Shown: one piece after another, positions 1-8,883 of the stretch
Layout of the letters: each line of letters starts with the position of its first letter
Position numbering within the stretch: the stretch's first letter is position 1
DNA from: JAJRVM01 sp963700515
Lineage (GTDB): Bacteria > Planctomycetota > Planctomycetia > Pirellulales > Pirellulaceae
Direction: 5' to 3'
NCBI GenBank assembly: GCA_963700515.1
Contig: CAVOXY010000015.1
Coordinates: 97,172-161,171 of the forward strand
Length of the DNA stretch: 64,000 nt
Made by a program: the position numbers and the translations under genes
Notes under the pieces: model-generated
Database searches by the model: none
The model's input: the letters and a program-made list of their open reading frames with translations, nothing else
Told to the model about the DNA's origin: nothing

Positions 1-1
1 C

Positions 2-358
2 CATCCGGTCAGTTGGGATCTGATTGTGGTGGCGTGGGACTATTCGGCAACCGAGCGAGGTGGCTACCCTGGGTACGATGATGCCAGAAAGAACATGCCG
101 CTGCCTGCTGGACGGAATCGGCTTGCAGCGGACGAAATGCTGCGCATAGGTAAGGTCGGCAGTGTGGGAGGATTCAGCAGCGACCTGTTCATCCTCCAGG
201 CCAATTCGGCGAACCCAGCCCACGACGGCCTGAAGGGCAGTTTCTACGAGACACTCAAACGGGGTGAGGTATATCGGGGTTACTACTCCGAGCCGTTCCG
301 GGAGATCGCCGCCATCTACAAGGATCTGAGCGATGGTCAGCCACCTGGAAGAAACTGA
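2..358 (+). CDS. Hypothetical protein, 3' part only
   Basis: The reading frame is already open at the first bases of the window and runs to a stop at 358, so this is the C-terminal about 118 residues of a gene that starts outside. An internal GTG at 26 is possible, but the residues before it read equally well, so I take it as a truncated gene. I recognise no domain. The tail is hydrophilic and has no membrane segment. It converges with the reverse-strand STN-like gene only about 40 bases downstream. Real coding is likely from the even composition and lack of competing frames; the function is unknown. Confidence 0.5.
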   Translation, partial: HPVSWDLIVVAWDYSATERGGYPGYDDARKNMPLPAGRNRLAADEMLRIGKVGSVGGFSSDLFILQANSANPAHDGLKGSFYETLKRGEVYRGYYSEPFREIAAIYKDLSDGQPPGRN

Positions 359-395
359 AGGTTGAGCCGCAGGTGATTGTGCAGCGGTTTGGCTC

Positions 396-1475
396 TCAGT
401 TTCCACCACCCGCATCACGAAATGAACTCGTGCAGTGGTTCACCAGATGCGTTGGGAACGACCCGGAACTCGATATGGTTCCCGCCTTGGCGTCCGAGCG
501 ACTCGGGCTGATGAGCAGGCAGCCTTCCATCGAACTCATCTGATCGGTGGCCCAGCCGAAAAGCTCTTGCAGCGACACTTTCTTCACTTCCCCCTTCTGC
601 AAGACTATCTGAACGACTTGCTCCTTGTAGCGAGTGATCTTGCCGTCGAGAGCCGTGGGAAAGGCCAGCAGGTTGGCCGATTCAATCTTATCCACCTGCG
701 ATTGCTTCCCAATCTCCGTCACCGCTGTTTGGAGCGGTGTGTCGAGGAAATCGACACTGATCTGCTGTTCCAGTTTCGTGGCGCAGCGCCAGGTGCTGAG
801 GCGGATCGAGGATAAAGGTCTGCCGAGCATGTTTGCGCAGCGCAGCCAGCAGGCCTTGTACTTGACGCTGCACAGGGTCCGTTTGGCGGATGAACATGAC
901 ATCTCCCAGGAATTTCACGGCCCCGTCTCCCCCCACGTCTTCCCAGCTCTCCGGGGCAACGGTGCCCGTAATAACGTCCGCCAGGTCATTCAGCTCGTAA
1001 CCGCCATCGAGCAAGTCGCCGACATTGTAGGGGAGTGTCTTCCGACGCGCATCGGCCACTGCCGCCGATGTGATGTGCAGTATGTTGTCTTCGAAGTACC
1101 AAGCCAGGCCCAGGATGCGCAAGCGATTGAGCAGCAGATAGAGCGGCGCTTCATGGAGCCGGTCCGATACGGGCTCAACCAGGGAGATCTCACTCTCCGC
1201 GAGCGCGCTGGTTTCCAGTAGCACTGTCAGCTTCTGTTCGGTCCGCAGCCACTCCAACACGTCGCCCAACGATGCGTTTGTGAATTGCACCGTCGCGGTG
1301 ACGGCCAGCGGGGCAGGCACGAGGGTGGCCGGATCGATCGTCTTCGGTTCGTCCGCGACGACGGCACCGCCGGTGCCGCAGGCTCGGCCGCCTCCTGCGC
1401 TGCGGCACGCATCGCTGCATGACAAGTGATGAGAAGCAGGACAGCCAGCACTGACAAACACTGGGGACTTCGCAT
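396..1475 (-). CDS. Secreted STN-like repeat protein (two frame breaks)
   Basis: The joined product is about 359 residues. It starts at the ATG at 1475 with a signal peptide (hydrophobic run ending near an AAAQ cleavage region), followed by an Ala/Pro linker. Two similar alpha/beta segments follow that resemble the short secretin/TonB N-terminal (STN) module: one around 'FTNASLGDVLEWL' and one around 'FLDTPLQTAVTEIGKQ'. In planctomycetes such proteins are exported and have no assigned reaction. The frame changes near 1350-1370 and again near 810, and similarity-like sequence continues through both. A third slip near 490 may hide the true C-terminus. I infer base-call errors rather than a dead gene. 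The neighbour downstream is convergent, so it is probably a single transcription unit. Confidence 0.55.
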
Positions 1476-1602
1476 GATGTACTCCTCGAGATTGGCAACC
1501 TTGCGTGGCCCGTCCGCTGGTTGTTCGAGCGTTTACCCGCACCCCATGACACTGTGTGTAGTTGAGCCTGCCGCCGCAGGCCGCTCAAATAAACATTTTG
1601 AA

Positions 1603-2009
1603 TCAGAAGCTGGCCGACTCTGCGCCAGAGTCTGCAGCCTCCGTTTCGGTCAGCCCACCACTTTCCGTGAGAGTGACGCACCAGATATCCGCATTACCTT
1701 CGCCGCCAACTCTGCTGCTGGAAAAATACAGGACCTTGCCGTTTCGGTGACTTCTCGGATACTCTTCGAGTGCATCCGAATTGATTGGTGACGGCAGTCT
1801 TGCCGGCGGACCAAACAGATCGTCCATGCTCGATCGACTGCTTGAATAGAGGTCTCCTTCGCGGCCGAAGAACATCGTCTTTGCGTCCTCAGACAGATGG
1901 GGGCTGTAGGAGCTGATCCCGTCGAACGAGGCGATACCGAAGTTCCGTGGGTTGCCAAACTCGTTCCCGCTGTCCAATCGTGTCGCCATCCAGAGTTCGC
2001 AGTACCCGG
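1603..2009 (-). pseudogene. PD40 (TolB-like beta-propeller) fragment
   Basis: About 135 residues read through two PD40-like blades: a 'GYCELWMATR' strand, a 'YSPHLSEDAKTMFF' strand and an 'LYFSSSRVGG' strand. This is the typical alternation of 'what the record shows' strands in planctomycete PD40 proteins. Complete family members have four to six blades plus a signal peptide. Here the upstream part is missing, and its place is taken by repeat R1 (about 1990-2095). The likely explanation is a gene whose 5' part was lost or displaced. The frame could be extended a little upstream without a start codon. Function cannot be assigned to a fragment. Confidence 0.5.
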
Positions 2010-2097
2010 TATACCCAGGGGAAACCGGAGGGAGTGTCGGCGGGTCGGTAGCTGGCCAGTTGTGGTCCCGCTGGGATATACCCAGGGGAAACCAGAC
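1985..2097 (-). repeat. Dispersed repeat R1, copy A (partial)
   Basis: This stretch holds the R1 core on the reverse strand (accacaactggccagctacc, reading 3' to 5' of the + strand), plus two direct copies of 'tatacccaggggaaac' (near 2009 and 2080). The same core occurs at 36,060, 57,595, 57,680 and 63,770. This copy is short and degenerate compared with the copies near 36.1 and 57.7 kb. It abuts the truncated PD40 gene. Confidence 0.45.
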
Positions 2098-2132
2098 TCA
2101 AAGTGAAGCGGGAAGTGAGATGTTCGGAAGTT

Positions 2133-2262
2133 GTAGCTGAGACCGCCGTAGCTGAGACCGCCAAGGGCTCAGCAGCAGCTCAGACCGCCGTAGCTGAGAC
2201 CGCCAAGGGCTCAGCAGCAGCTCAGACCGCCGTAGCTGAGACCGCCAAGGGCTCAGCAGCAG
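2133..2262. repeat. 42-base tandem repeat, about three copies
   Basis: A 42-base unit containing 'accgccgtagctgagaccg' and 'ccaagggctcagcagcag' is repeated about three times almost perfectly. In the +2 reading frame it would encode a 14-residue Ala/Thr-rich repeat (QTAVAETAKGSAAA). However, there is no credible gene around it: the open frame is only about 63 residues, with no ribosome site. I annotate it as DNA repeat rather than protein. Confidence 0.7.
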
Positions 2263-2991
2263 CGGCGACAGATGTTCCATCGCCACTGGTGTGAAGGACA
2301 AGGAGATGGGGTGCCAAATAGATAAGTCGGCAGAGGAGATCTTTTTGTCATCCGATTTTTTTGTCCTTCATCTGCCCCGTCTAAGGACTCTGCCACCATC
2401 TCGAGATTATTCGCAACTTTCGATTGTCAGTGCAGAACCTTCCCCAGCCGTTTCTAGCCGCAACTCCAGGTCGGCGAGTCCCAAATTCCCATTCTCGGAA
2501 TCATCATCCCCAGAACTCGTGACAATGGCACACGAATGAGACACACTCGAAGGCAAATTATTTCCCCCGACAAGAGGGTGGTTGGCCATCGGTACGAAGC
2601 CACTCGTTAGGCGCTCAGGGGCCCACACCTGTACGCCGTCAATTTGATTCACGAGGTCGGAAGAAATCGGCCAAGATCGCGCTGCCAAAGTGATCCAACT
2701 GCGATTCGCTTCGCGCAGGCGGTGATCGCGACCGAAGCAGGTAACGGCAGCAAGCCGGCCCGGTCAGGGCGTGACCTGGTGGACATAGCGAATCGCATAT
2801 TGTGCCGTGGGGTGGGCGACTCACGCGGATTCTGCGTTGGAGACCGCGACCTCGCAGTCCGAGCAATCGGTCCACCATGATGGGGCAGTAGCGGGAGCGG
2901 CTATATCACCGGGCCGGTCGTGTTTCTTTTTCACTTGAAGCCCGGCTCCGGTGCATGCGTTGATTCGAGAAACGTTGCCCGTGTACCTGGT
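2263..2991. other. Gene-poor stretch, nothing recognised
   Basis: About 730 bases with only short competing frames on both strands, none with a ribosome site, signal peptide or recognisable motif. I see no RNA gene or obvious terminator. Confidence 0.4.
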
Positions 2992-3698
2992 CTATTTGCT
3001 AACGCGGCGCCATACGTCATGCTGTTCACCCAGCTTCTGTCCGCCAACGCTTAATGGCCCCGTCCAAGTTTGCGAATTGCCATTTTCGGTAATCGTAATC
3101 GTACTGATAGATTCATACCTCGTTCCATCTGGGTTGCTTCCGGCAGCCTTGTAGACCCACTTTTTATTGTTCCTGTAATATACGCTTTGATGTACACCGC
3201 CACTGGAGTTGACATAGTTTTCCCGATAACAACAAGGCAAGCGACCACGAAAGTCAGGATCAGCAAGTGCCGGATGGAATATTGAATTCGACAAGGTGAG
3301 GCAGTGGTTGAAGACTCCATTCGCACAACTACTCTATAGAAACGAACGATCAACATCAAAATGGCCACGAGTGCGACACCCACGGCCATACCAACAAAGA
3401 CCTCGAAACGAAGGTCGCCTGTGGCAATTCCCCCCAGAAGGTAAAGATAGCCTACACTGAGAATGACTCCGACAAGCCTTCTCGGCCAACCCGCTGTGCC
3501 GAGTCCTCCCCAGGTTCCTAGCAGATTTACTTGACTGAACACAATGCCGATATAGACCGCTCTCCGCAACAAATAACCACCACCATGAGGATATATCACG
3601 AAGGCCCCCATCAATCCCCAGAGTATATGGCCGAAAACCAGCCAGAGGATTTTCGGGCAGGGGTAGGTGGGAGCGAAAGGTTGTTTGTCGGGCAACAT
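2992..3698 (-). CDS. Small integral membrane protein with 'SIRHLL' motif (one frame break)
   Basis: The N-terminal part (start 3698) has about four hydrophobic segments, followed by 'QYSIRHLLILTF', a short motif that precedes a membrane anchor in many planctomycete membrane proteins of unknown role. After the last membrane segment the better coding frame shifts near 3215 into one reading 'SVYYRNNKKWVYK' to the stop at 2992. That frame gives a soluble, Gly/Ser/Thr-rich C-terminal domain of about 65 residues. The unshifted frame ends at 3051 with an improbable tail. Joined length is about 235 residues. I infer a membrane-anchored periplasmic domain; no enzymatic role is visible. Confidence 0.5.
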
Positions 3699-3714
3699 GC
3701 TGGGGTCATAACTG

Positions 3715-4011
3715 CTAGATTCTCACCGGAGGCTTGGGCAATTGCGTTGCAGCTTCACCAGTTAACACGTATTCTTCTCCATCGAGACCATCGATCTCGC
3801 AGCGTTTCAAGAAGACCGGATGGATCGCCTCCAATGTCCTTTTGCTCCATCGGACGGTGCAGGTGTCCGACCCCTGAACATCAGTGACGGTCCCAGCCCA
3901 TCCGCCAAGCGGCGTATCCGGGTAGTCCACGTCCATGAAACCGTGTTTGACACGCATCTTGTCGCCAATCTTGTACTTCGGTGCAAACTCTGAGTGTGAC
4001 TTCTTTGCCAT
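3715..4011 (-). CDS. Small SH3-like conserved protein
   Basis: A 98-residue soluble protein. The core 'YKIGDKMRVKHGFMD' followed by 'DTPLGGWAGTVTDVQG' and 'TVRWSKRTL' matches the small SH3-like barrel family that is often labelled calcium-binding or hypothetical: a strand, a 'GGWxGTV' turn, then two strands. It is the last gene of a compact reverse-strand cluster with the two following entries (55 and 10 base gaps) and is probably co-transcribed with them. Function is not established in the family as far as I know. Confidence 0.65.
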   Translation of the reverse strand: MAKKSHSEFAPKYKIGDKMRVKHGFMDVDYPDTPLGGWAGTVTDVQGSDTCTVRWSKRTLEAIHPVFLKRCEIDGLDGEEYVLTGEAATQLPKPPVRI

Positions 4012-4066
4012 GGTTGCTGCCAGGAAGTTTTGGCTTCGATTATTCAGTCCGTAATGGCGCGGATCA

Positions 4067-4432
4067 TCACGTGCGTTTTTTGTAGGGCTTTTCTTTCGCC
4101 CGTGTGAGGACGATTTCCGATTCGTCCCCGTGGTGGATGAAGAGCATCCCTCTCAGCTCATCCCCATCGAGGACCATCCATCCACGCCCTTGGGCTGCTT
4201 CCATTTCGTCGTGGCCGTCCCAGCTGAACTCGACTGCGGACTTGCTGTCCCTTTCGCCCAGGCGGTAGTCGATCTGCCCCTGGACATATCCGAACTGGAA
4301 GTCGCCGGAATCTCGGGCATCGAACTCAAAGTAACCTGGCACTTCGGCGTCAATGTAGTCTCGATCCCACTGGTCCATCGAGTCGATGAGCCATCGCCCA
4401 GTGACCCACTTCTTGGGCTTCGATTTCGCCAT
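4067..4432 (-). CDS. Conserved hypothetical protein ('WDxDYxDxEVxGYFEF' family)
   Basis: A 121-residue protein. I place the start at the ATG at 4432 ('MAKSKPKKWVTGRW'), because the longer open frame upstream overlaps the neighbouring gene and has unnatural composition. The body has the recurrent pattern 'WDRDYIDAEVPGYFEFD', 'FQFGYVQGQIDYRL', 'EFSWDGHDEME' and 'FIHHGDES', which I recognise from a widespread family of small acidic/aromatic proteins without assigned function. It is probably a compact beta-sandwich. The upstream gene ends 10 bases before this start, which implies a shared transcript. No export signal. Confidence 0.7.
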   Translation of the reverse strand: MAKSKPKKWVTGRWLIDSMDQWDRDYIDAEVPGYFEFDARDSGDFQFGYVQGQIDYRLGERDSKSAVEFSWDGHDEMEAAQGRGWMVLDGDELRGMLFIHHGDESEIVLTRAKEKPYKKRT

Positions 4433-4442
4433 GTATGAAATC

Positions 4443-5303
4443 CTATGCGTGCGGCAGTGTCGCTTCCATATCGAGGATGCCGGTGAGAAAGACGGCATCC
4501 TGTTGATGGTGATGATACGCCTTGAACACAAACTCGTTCCAGTAGTGGGTATCTAACCCGTACTTCAGCAACTTGTGAAGCCGAGATTGGTCGGTGGAGC
4601 CGTCGCAGTGAAGTGTTGTCCGCTGCAGAAAAGCAACCCAATCCGGCGTACTGAAATCGATCAGCACATACGGGGTTGTCATCGTGATCCAGTAGTCCCC
4701 AAGATCCGAGTCCAAGGGGGGGACGACTCGGACGTACCACAGTTCACCCTTTTTGCCGACATAACCACTCGTGCAGTGGCAGAGGAACTGCTTGTCGGTG
4801 ATGAGTTCCTTGAGCCGGATGTACGGTCCGTCCTTGCCGAGGTGTTCATAGATCCCCATCCGTGAGCAATCCAGCTTCTTCAGCACACTCAACTGATTCT
4901 CATCGAGTTGAATGATGTCGTTGGCGGCGATTTGACACGAGGATAGAGTGTCGGTGCTTTTGCCGATGCGTAGGTCGTAAAGCGCCCACATCCAGAAATA
5001 GCTGCCGGTCAGCGGGCTCATGGGAGGGCCAGTGGGCATATACTCTTCTTCCGCTCGCTCGACGACCTGAGCCCATGCCTTCATCTCAGGCCAATGCGCC
5101 ACCGCCTCAGCGAACTGCGATGTCATTTGCTGGATGAATGCGTAGACCGCATGGAGTGGGTCACATCCCTCCTTGATCAGCGCCCGAATGTCCTTAGCAC
5201 CACTCGGCAACGGCTCGCCAGGACGCCGCTTGGGTGCTTTGGTCGGGAGGTGATGTGATTTCGATGCCAGTTTCCGATGGAGCCGTTTTGCGATCTCGCC
5301 CAT
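4443..5303 (-). CDS. Conserved hypothetical protein, about 286 residues
   Basis: I choose the ATG at 5303 ('MGEIAKRLHRKL') because an aaaggg ribosome site precedes it; the 29 extra residues of the longer frame are unlikely. The N-terminus is basic, followed by mixed alpha/beta sequence with several Trp and Cys residues and no membrane segment. I do not recognise a domain. It sits in the middle of the small reverse-strand cluster, 10 bases from the next gene downstream and 17 from the one upstream, and so is part of the same unit. Confidence 0.6.
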   Translation of the reverse strand: MGEIAKRLHRKLASKSHHLPTKAPKRRPGEPLPSGAKDIRALIKEGCDPLHAVYAFIQQMTSQFAEAVAHWPEMKAWAQVVERAEEEYMPTGPPMSPLTGSYFWMWALYDLRIGKSTDTLSSCQIAANDIIQLDENQLSVLKKLDCSRMGIYEHLGKDGPYIRLKELITDKQFLCHCTSGYVGKKGELWYVRVVPPLDSDLGDYWITMTTPYVLIDFSTPDWVAFLQRTTLHCDGSTDQSRLHKLLKYGLDTHYWNEFVFKAYHHHQQDAVFLTGILDMEATLPHA

Positions 5304-5320
5304 GACATCCCTTTCTGCGG

Positions 5321-5650
5321 TTAGCTTTCGTCGATTTCCTGAGGGACAAGGTGAACCCGCAATTCTAAATCCAATCCCATTTCCTTCCAACCGATTTCGA
5401 AGATTCCCCGGCGCTGGCTGAAATGCAGGTGCTCCAACGAAACAAGATTGATCGTTTCACTGAACTCGAATTCGGTGAATTCATAGCAGATGACATCTTC
5501 TCTGTCCTTCCCATTACCTCCGTCCTGAGACGGCTCCTCAAAGGCTACTGGCCAGACTTCCAGCACGTCACATTCGCAGCGGCCCTCGACTGTGCGTTTC
5601 CCGACTTCCCTTTAGCCTTCTTCGGTTCCTCGATTCGTGCTTTCGGTTGG
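5321..5650 (-). CDS. Small hypothetical protein, probably frame-broken
   Basis: From about 5620 to the stop at 5321 one frame reads naturally ('CECDVLEVWPVAFEEP', 'CYEFTEFEFSETINLV', 'HLHFSQRRGIFEIGWK'). Directly upstream a Lys-rich stretch ('RIEEPKKAKGKS') continues in another frame, which suggests one slip near 5610. A start codon overlapping the stop of the methylase fragment (5651-5654, ATGA arrangement) would fit an old operon. I do not recognise the family. Confidence is limited because of the break and small size. Confidence 0.35.
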
Positions 5651-5842
5651 TCATCGAGTGACGTAATGATCCACCGCGTCGCAGATTGCGTCGACCGTAT
5701 TCGGTTGGTCGATGCCGTGCAGCACAAGGTTGGCCAGGGCGATGGGGTAAATCAGGTTCTCCTTCTCGCGGCCGAAGAACGTGTCGTGCCGCTTGTTCCG
5801 ATCTTCGAGTTTCAACGGAATACGCTTTCCGTCAAAGTCTAT
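5651..5842 (-). pseudogene. Fragment of an N-6 DNA methylase (type I HsdM-like)
   Basis: Sixty-four codons between stops. The stretch 'TFFGREKENLIY' followed by 'PIALANLVLHGIDQPN' is a strongly conserved segment of type I-like N-6 adenine DNA methylases, just before the catalytic NPPF/NPPY block. In intact proteins 'GIDxPN' is followed by 'xWHGNTL' and then the catalytic motif. Here the sequence instead runs into an unrelated 'TVDAICDAVDHYVTR' and stops. Neither the SAM-binding nor the catalytic motif is present, so this cannot be active. No HsdR or HsdS partner is in the window. Confidence 0.5.
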
Positions 5843-6004
5843 TCACAAGATCGCTGAACGGTCGAAGTGGCCAGGGCCGTCCACCGAATCTCTGCCAATC
5901 CAAAGACGTACAGGACGTAAGCCAGCTTCTGAGCGGGCATGATCCCGCACTGAGACATGTCATAGGGCGTTGCACTGGCCAAGCGGAGCCGCGTGCAATC
6001 GGAG

Positions 6005-6328
6005 TCACCAGATGGTGCCGTTTCGCTGTCTTGCCAAGTCTCCATCGATGGCTGAATAGCCGAGGTCGAACCACGGGGCGTGCAGGTCACGGTATGGACC
6101 ATCGGGCCTGTCGCTGACGGCCAGAGCGATCAACAGTCGAGGTGGATCGCTGGCTTGGTTCATGGCACTATAGGTCATGTAGAACTTGCCTCGTCTGCCT
6201 TTCGTCTCGCGGCCCACACGAACCACCGTGGACTTGCTTGGGGCCTGTGATTCGGCCTGGCAGGTGCAAGTCTTCTTGAGTTGCTTGCACTTGGGACAAA
6301 GCAGTTTTCGCCAGTCGTCCTGTCCCAT
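6005..6328 (-). pseudogene. Chimeric ORF: SUI1-like N-terminus joined to GH43-like fragment
   Basis: The ORF starts with a good ribosome site (aagaggtga) and 'LCPKCKQLKKTCTC', then 'VVRVGRETKGRRGK'. This is the start of the bacterial SUI1/YciH-type translation factor, whose core would continue with a Val/Thr-rich strand. Instead, at 'GRRGK', it changes into 'FYMTYSAMN', 'RLLIALAVSDRPDGPYRD' and 'YSAIDGD', which is the pattern of a five-bladed GH43 glycosidase blade (substrate-facing strand, 'SDxPxGPY', 'xIDxxxF'). The second part breaks down within 60 residues. I infer a recombination junction between two gene remnants. It could still be transcribed, but no function is likely. Confidence 0.45.
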
Positions 6329-6335
6329 CGTAGGA

Positions 6336-6673
6336 TCACCTCTTCTTGCCGATTGTCGTCAAAATTCGGGCCTTGTCCATCTTTTTCCGCAGGTGGGCAA
6401 ACTTCGTCGCCGCATCGGTGCGATAGTGACACGTTACTTCATTGCCAAGCGTGAGCCGCGCCGCTGCCTACGGCTTCCAAAAGGCCACGACTTCCCAATC
6501 GTGGGGTCGTTCGGTATATTGGTGCGCCAGGGACGCCGTCAAGAATGCCCCGATGCCCACGAGACAGCTGTTGCTTGCGGGGCATTGAACATCGTTATTC
6601 CCCAGCGTTTTGTGCGGTTGCTCAGTGGCTAGAGAGTTGTCAGTATTCTTCAGCGTCGTGGTCCAACATGTGA
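6336..6673. other. Gene-poor stretch with a short orphan C-terminus
   Basis: On the reverse strand about 35 codons ending at 6336 read plausibly ('CHYRTDAATKFAHLRKKMDK', then a basic end) and upstream 'HDWEVVAFWKP' continues in another frame. This may be one more gene remnant of the mosaic, but I cannot name it. Nothing else is seen. Confidence 0.25.
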
Positions 6674-7407
6674 TTGACAAAGACGCGGGCGGAACGAAAA
6701 GTGAATCCGACATCCGATTCCAAGACCGAGCCCTACAACGTCGAGCAGATCCGCACTTATTGTCGACTGGAAGTGAAACCAGATCTGGCGGACATGCAAT
6801 GGGACCGGTTGGAGGAAGCAACACGCTCGACGATCGAGACGATCAAGTCCACTCACCGTTCGCAACTTCTGGTCGACCTTTCCCACTTGCCGACGATCCG
6901 TAGCGGCACCGTAGCCTCACTGGTGCGGATCTGGAAGTCCTTGAACAAAAAGTCTCGCCGCTTCGTGGTTGTCAGTCCTCATGATCGCGTGCGAAAGGAA
7001 TTAGAGTCAGCCGGACTTCAAAAACTGTGGACGATCGTGGCAACAGGGAAGAAGCGGCCTACGAATTGGGAGTTTCGCGACGTGCCGAACGGGAAGAGCG
7101 TGAGCTACGCATACTCGCCCTCGCCGCATTTCCCTGCTCTCTTCTCGCAGTTCTGGCTACGGTGATGATGTTTCGTGACAGTAAGGAGGCCATTCAAGTC
7201 AACGCACAGCTTGCGGCTTTGTTGCTGGGTGCGGTGTCGCTGACGGTTGGAATCGTCTCGGTGCTAAAAGACGCTGGATTCCGCCGCATGCTGTCCGCGC
7301 TGGCGATTGTGGTTAGCCTGTTCGCTCTGTCCACGTTATTCTTCGAAAGAAACCCGATAAGTTTTCGTTCTTCGGCCGAACCCTCCCGCGAGATTGAATC
7401 GGAATGA
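6674..7407 (+). CDS. STAS-domain protein with C-terminal membrane segments (one frame break)
   Basis: The joined product is about 244 residues. Residues about 25-130 form a STAS-like fold as in anti-anti-sigma factors: 'QLLVDLSHLPTIRSGTVASL' is the strand carrying the usual switch region, followed by 'RFVVVSPHDRVRKELESAGL'. The frame must slip by one base near 7040 (an A lost before agggaag) to continue as 'REEAAYELGVSR' and three hydrophobic helices. It starts with TTG at 6674 or GTG at 6701, neither having a strong ribosome site. Its stop overlaps the ATPase start (ATGA at 7404-7407), so the two are translationally coupled. Partner unknown; the fold suggests it senses or docks a regulatory protein at the membrane. 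Confidence 0.6.
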
Positions 7408-8631
7408 GCGTGTCGAGGATCCCGAACACGGCTCTCGCAGCCGAGTTGACAGAATTACTGAGCGTCGTTGATCCCTACTCCGTCGCCGACGTGCTGTTGA
7501 AGCGGGCGTTCGACCACCGAGCAACAGACGTACACCTGGATCCGACGCCCGTCGGCGTACGAGTTCGGTTTCGTGTGGATGGCCGACTGCAAGACATCAT
7601 TCCCATACCAGCCGCAGCGGGAAGTAACTTGCTGTCACGCATCAAGATCACAGCGGGGATGGACATAACAGAGCGCCGAGTTCCGCAAGACGGACACATT
7701 TCGGCTCAACAGTTCGACGGGATTTCCCGTGACATTCGAGTGAGCAGTCTCCCGACCATCTACGGCGAGCGGCTGACATTGCGCATGATGCCGGATTCGG
7801 AAGAGTTTACGCGGTTAGAGGATCTGGGATTCTTCGACGATCAGCTGGCCGTGGTGCGGAGCTTATTGAAGTGTCCTTACGGTCTTGCTCCTGATTGTCG
7901 GTCCGGTTGGTGCCGGAAAGAGCACGACACTTTACAGTCTACTGAAAGAATTGAATTCGGCAGATCGCAGCTTGATCACCATCGAAGATCCGGTTGAGCG
8001 GCTGCTGCCCGGAGCCAATCAGATTCAAGTACAAGGCAAAACAGGGCTTACATTCGCTGCGGCACTTCGCGGTGTGTTGCGACAGGATCCCGACATTCTG
8101 GGTATCGGGGAAATTCGAGACGCCGAAACCGCCGCGATCGCTTGCCAAGCTGCGATGACCGGCGTTTTGGTCTTGTCGACCCTGCACGCTGGGAGTGCGG
8201 CTTCCGCGCTGGCGGTCCTGAGGCAATTTGGCGTGCATTCAACGCTCCTCGGCGATGGAATACGAGGCATTGTATCGCAGCGCCTTGTGCGTCGCGTGAG
8301 TGTTGACTCGCGCGAGGAGTACATACCCGCTGACGAGGCGATCGAAAGACTTGGACTGCAGTGCGGCCAGAACGTTGTGCGTGGCATCCCTGTCGACAGT
8401 AACTTTCGGACTGGATACTCGGGGCGAATTGGCATCTTCGAGACACTTCGAGCTTCGTCTGCTGTGCGAGATGCAATCGACCGACATGCGTCGACGGAGG
8501 AGATCCGGCAGATCGCCATCAGTGAGGGTATGGCAACATTGGAAGATAGCGCGCGACGGCACGTGCAGGAGAAGACAACGTCGCTCGAAGAACTAGAGCG
8601 GATCCTGTTGGACATGCAACTGCATTACTGA
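7404..8631 (+). CDS. Short GspE/PilB-family secretion ATPase (one frame break)
   Basis: About 409 residues after correcting one lost base near 7882 (tacgg/gtcttg). It is a hexameric ATPase of the type II secretion/type IV pilus class, which powers assembly of pseudopilins on the cytoplasmic side. Visible motifs: N2E core 'RVDGRLQDI' and 'DITERRVPQDGHIS', Walker A 'GPVGAGKSTT', Asp box/Walker B 'QDPDILGIGEIRDAET', His box 'LSTLHAGSAASAL'. The usual N-terminal N1E/MshEN domain is absent (normal length 550 or more) and there is no four-cysteine zinc element. No pilin, GspF or secretin lies beside it. It is coupled to the upstream STAS protein. Confidence 0.75.
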
Positions 8632-8883
8632 CAAAGCTATGGCGGCCGTAATTCTTGACGTGTCAACGGAGCCCTAGGGCGCACCGGTCGAGTGACCAAC
8701 GCGTGCAGGGGCACCTGCGGCGGCGACGACAATGGCGAGAACAATCATCGCAGTATTCCTGTTTCCCTCGGCCATTCTTCGTCCCCTGGCTGTCGATTCA
8801 CCCGTCTCAAACCTTGACAATGAGATGGCACCAGACGCTACAAAACAGAAACAACTTTCCACATTCACCAGCGACACTACGAC

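Noticed and set aside
5651..6338. Active type I restriction-modification system
   Set aside because: Only a 64-codon fragment without the SAM-binding or catalytic motif; no restriction or specificity subunit.
8655..8877. Small genes on either strand after the secretion ATPase
   Set aside because: Short competing frames without ribosome site or recognisable features; treated as intergenic.
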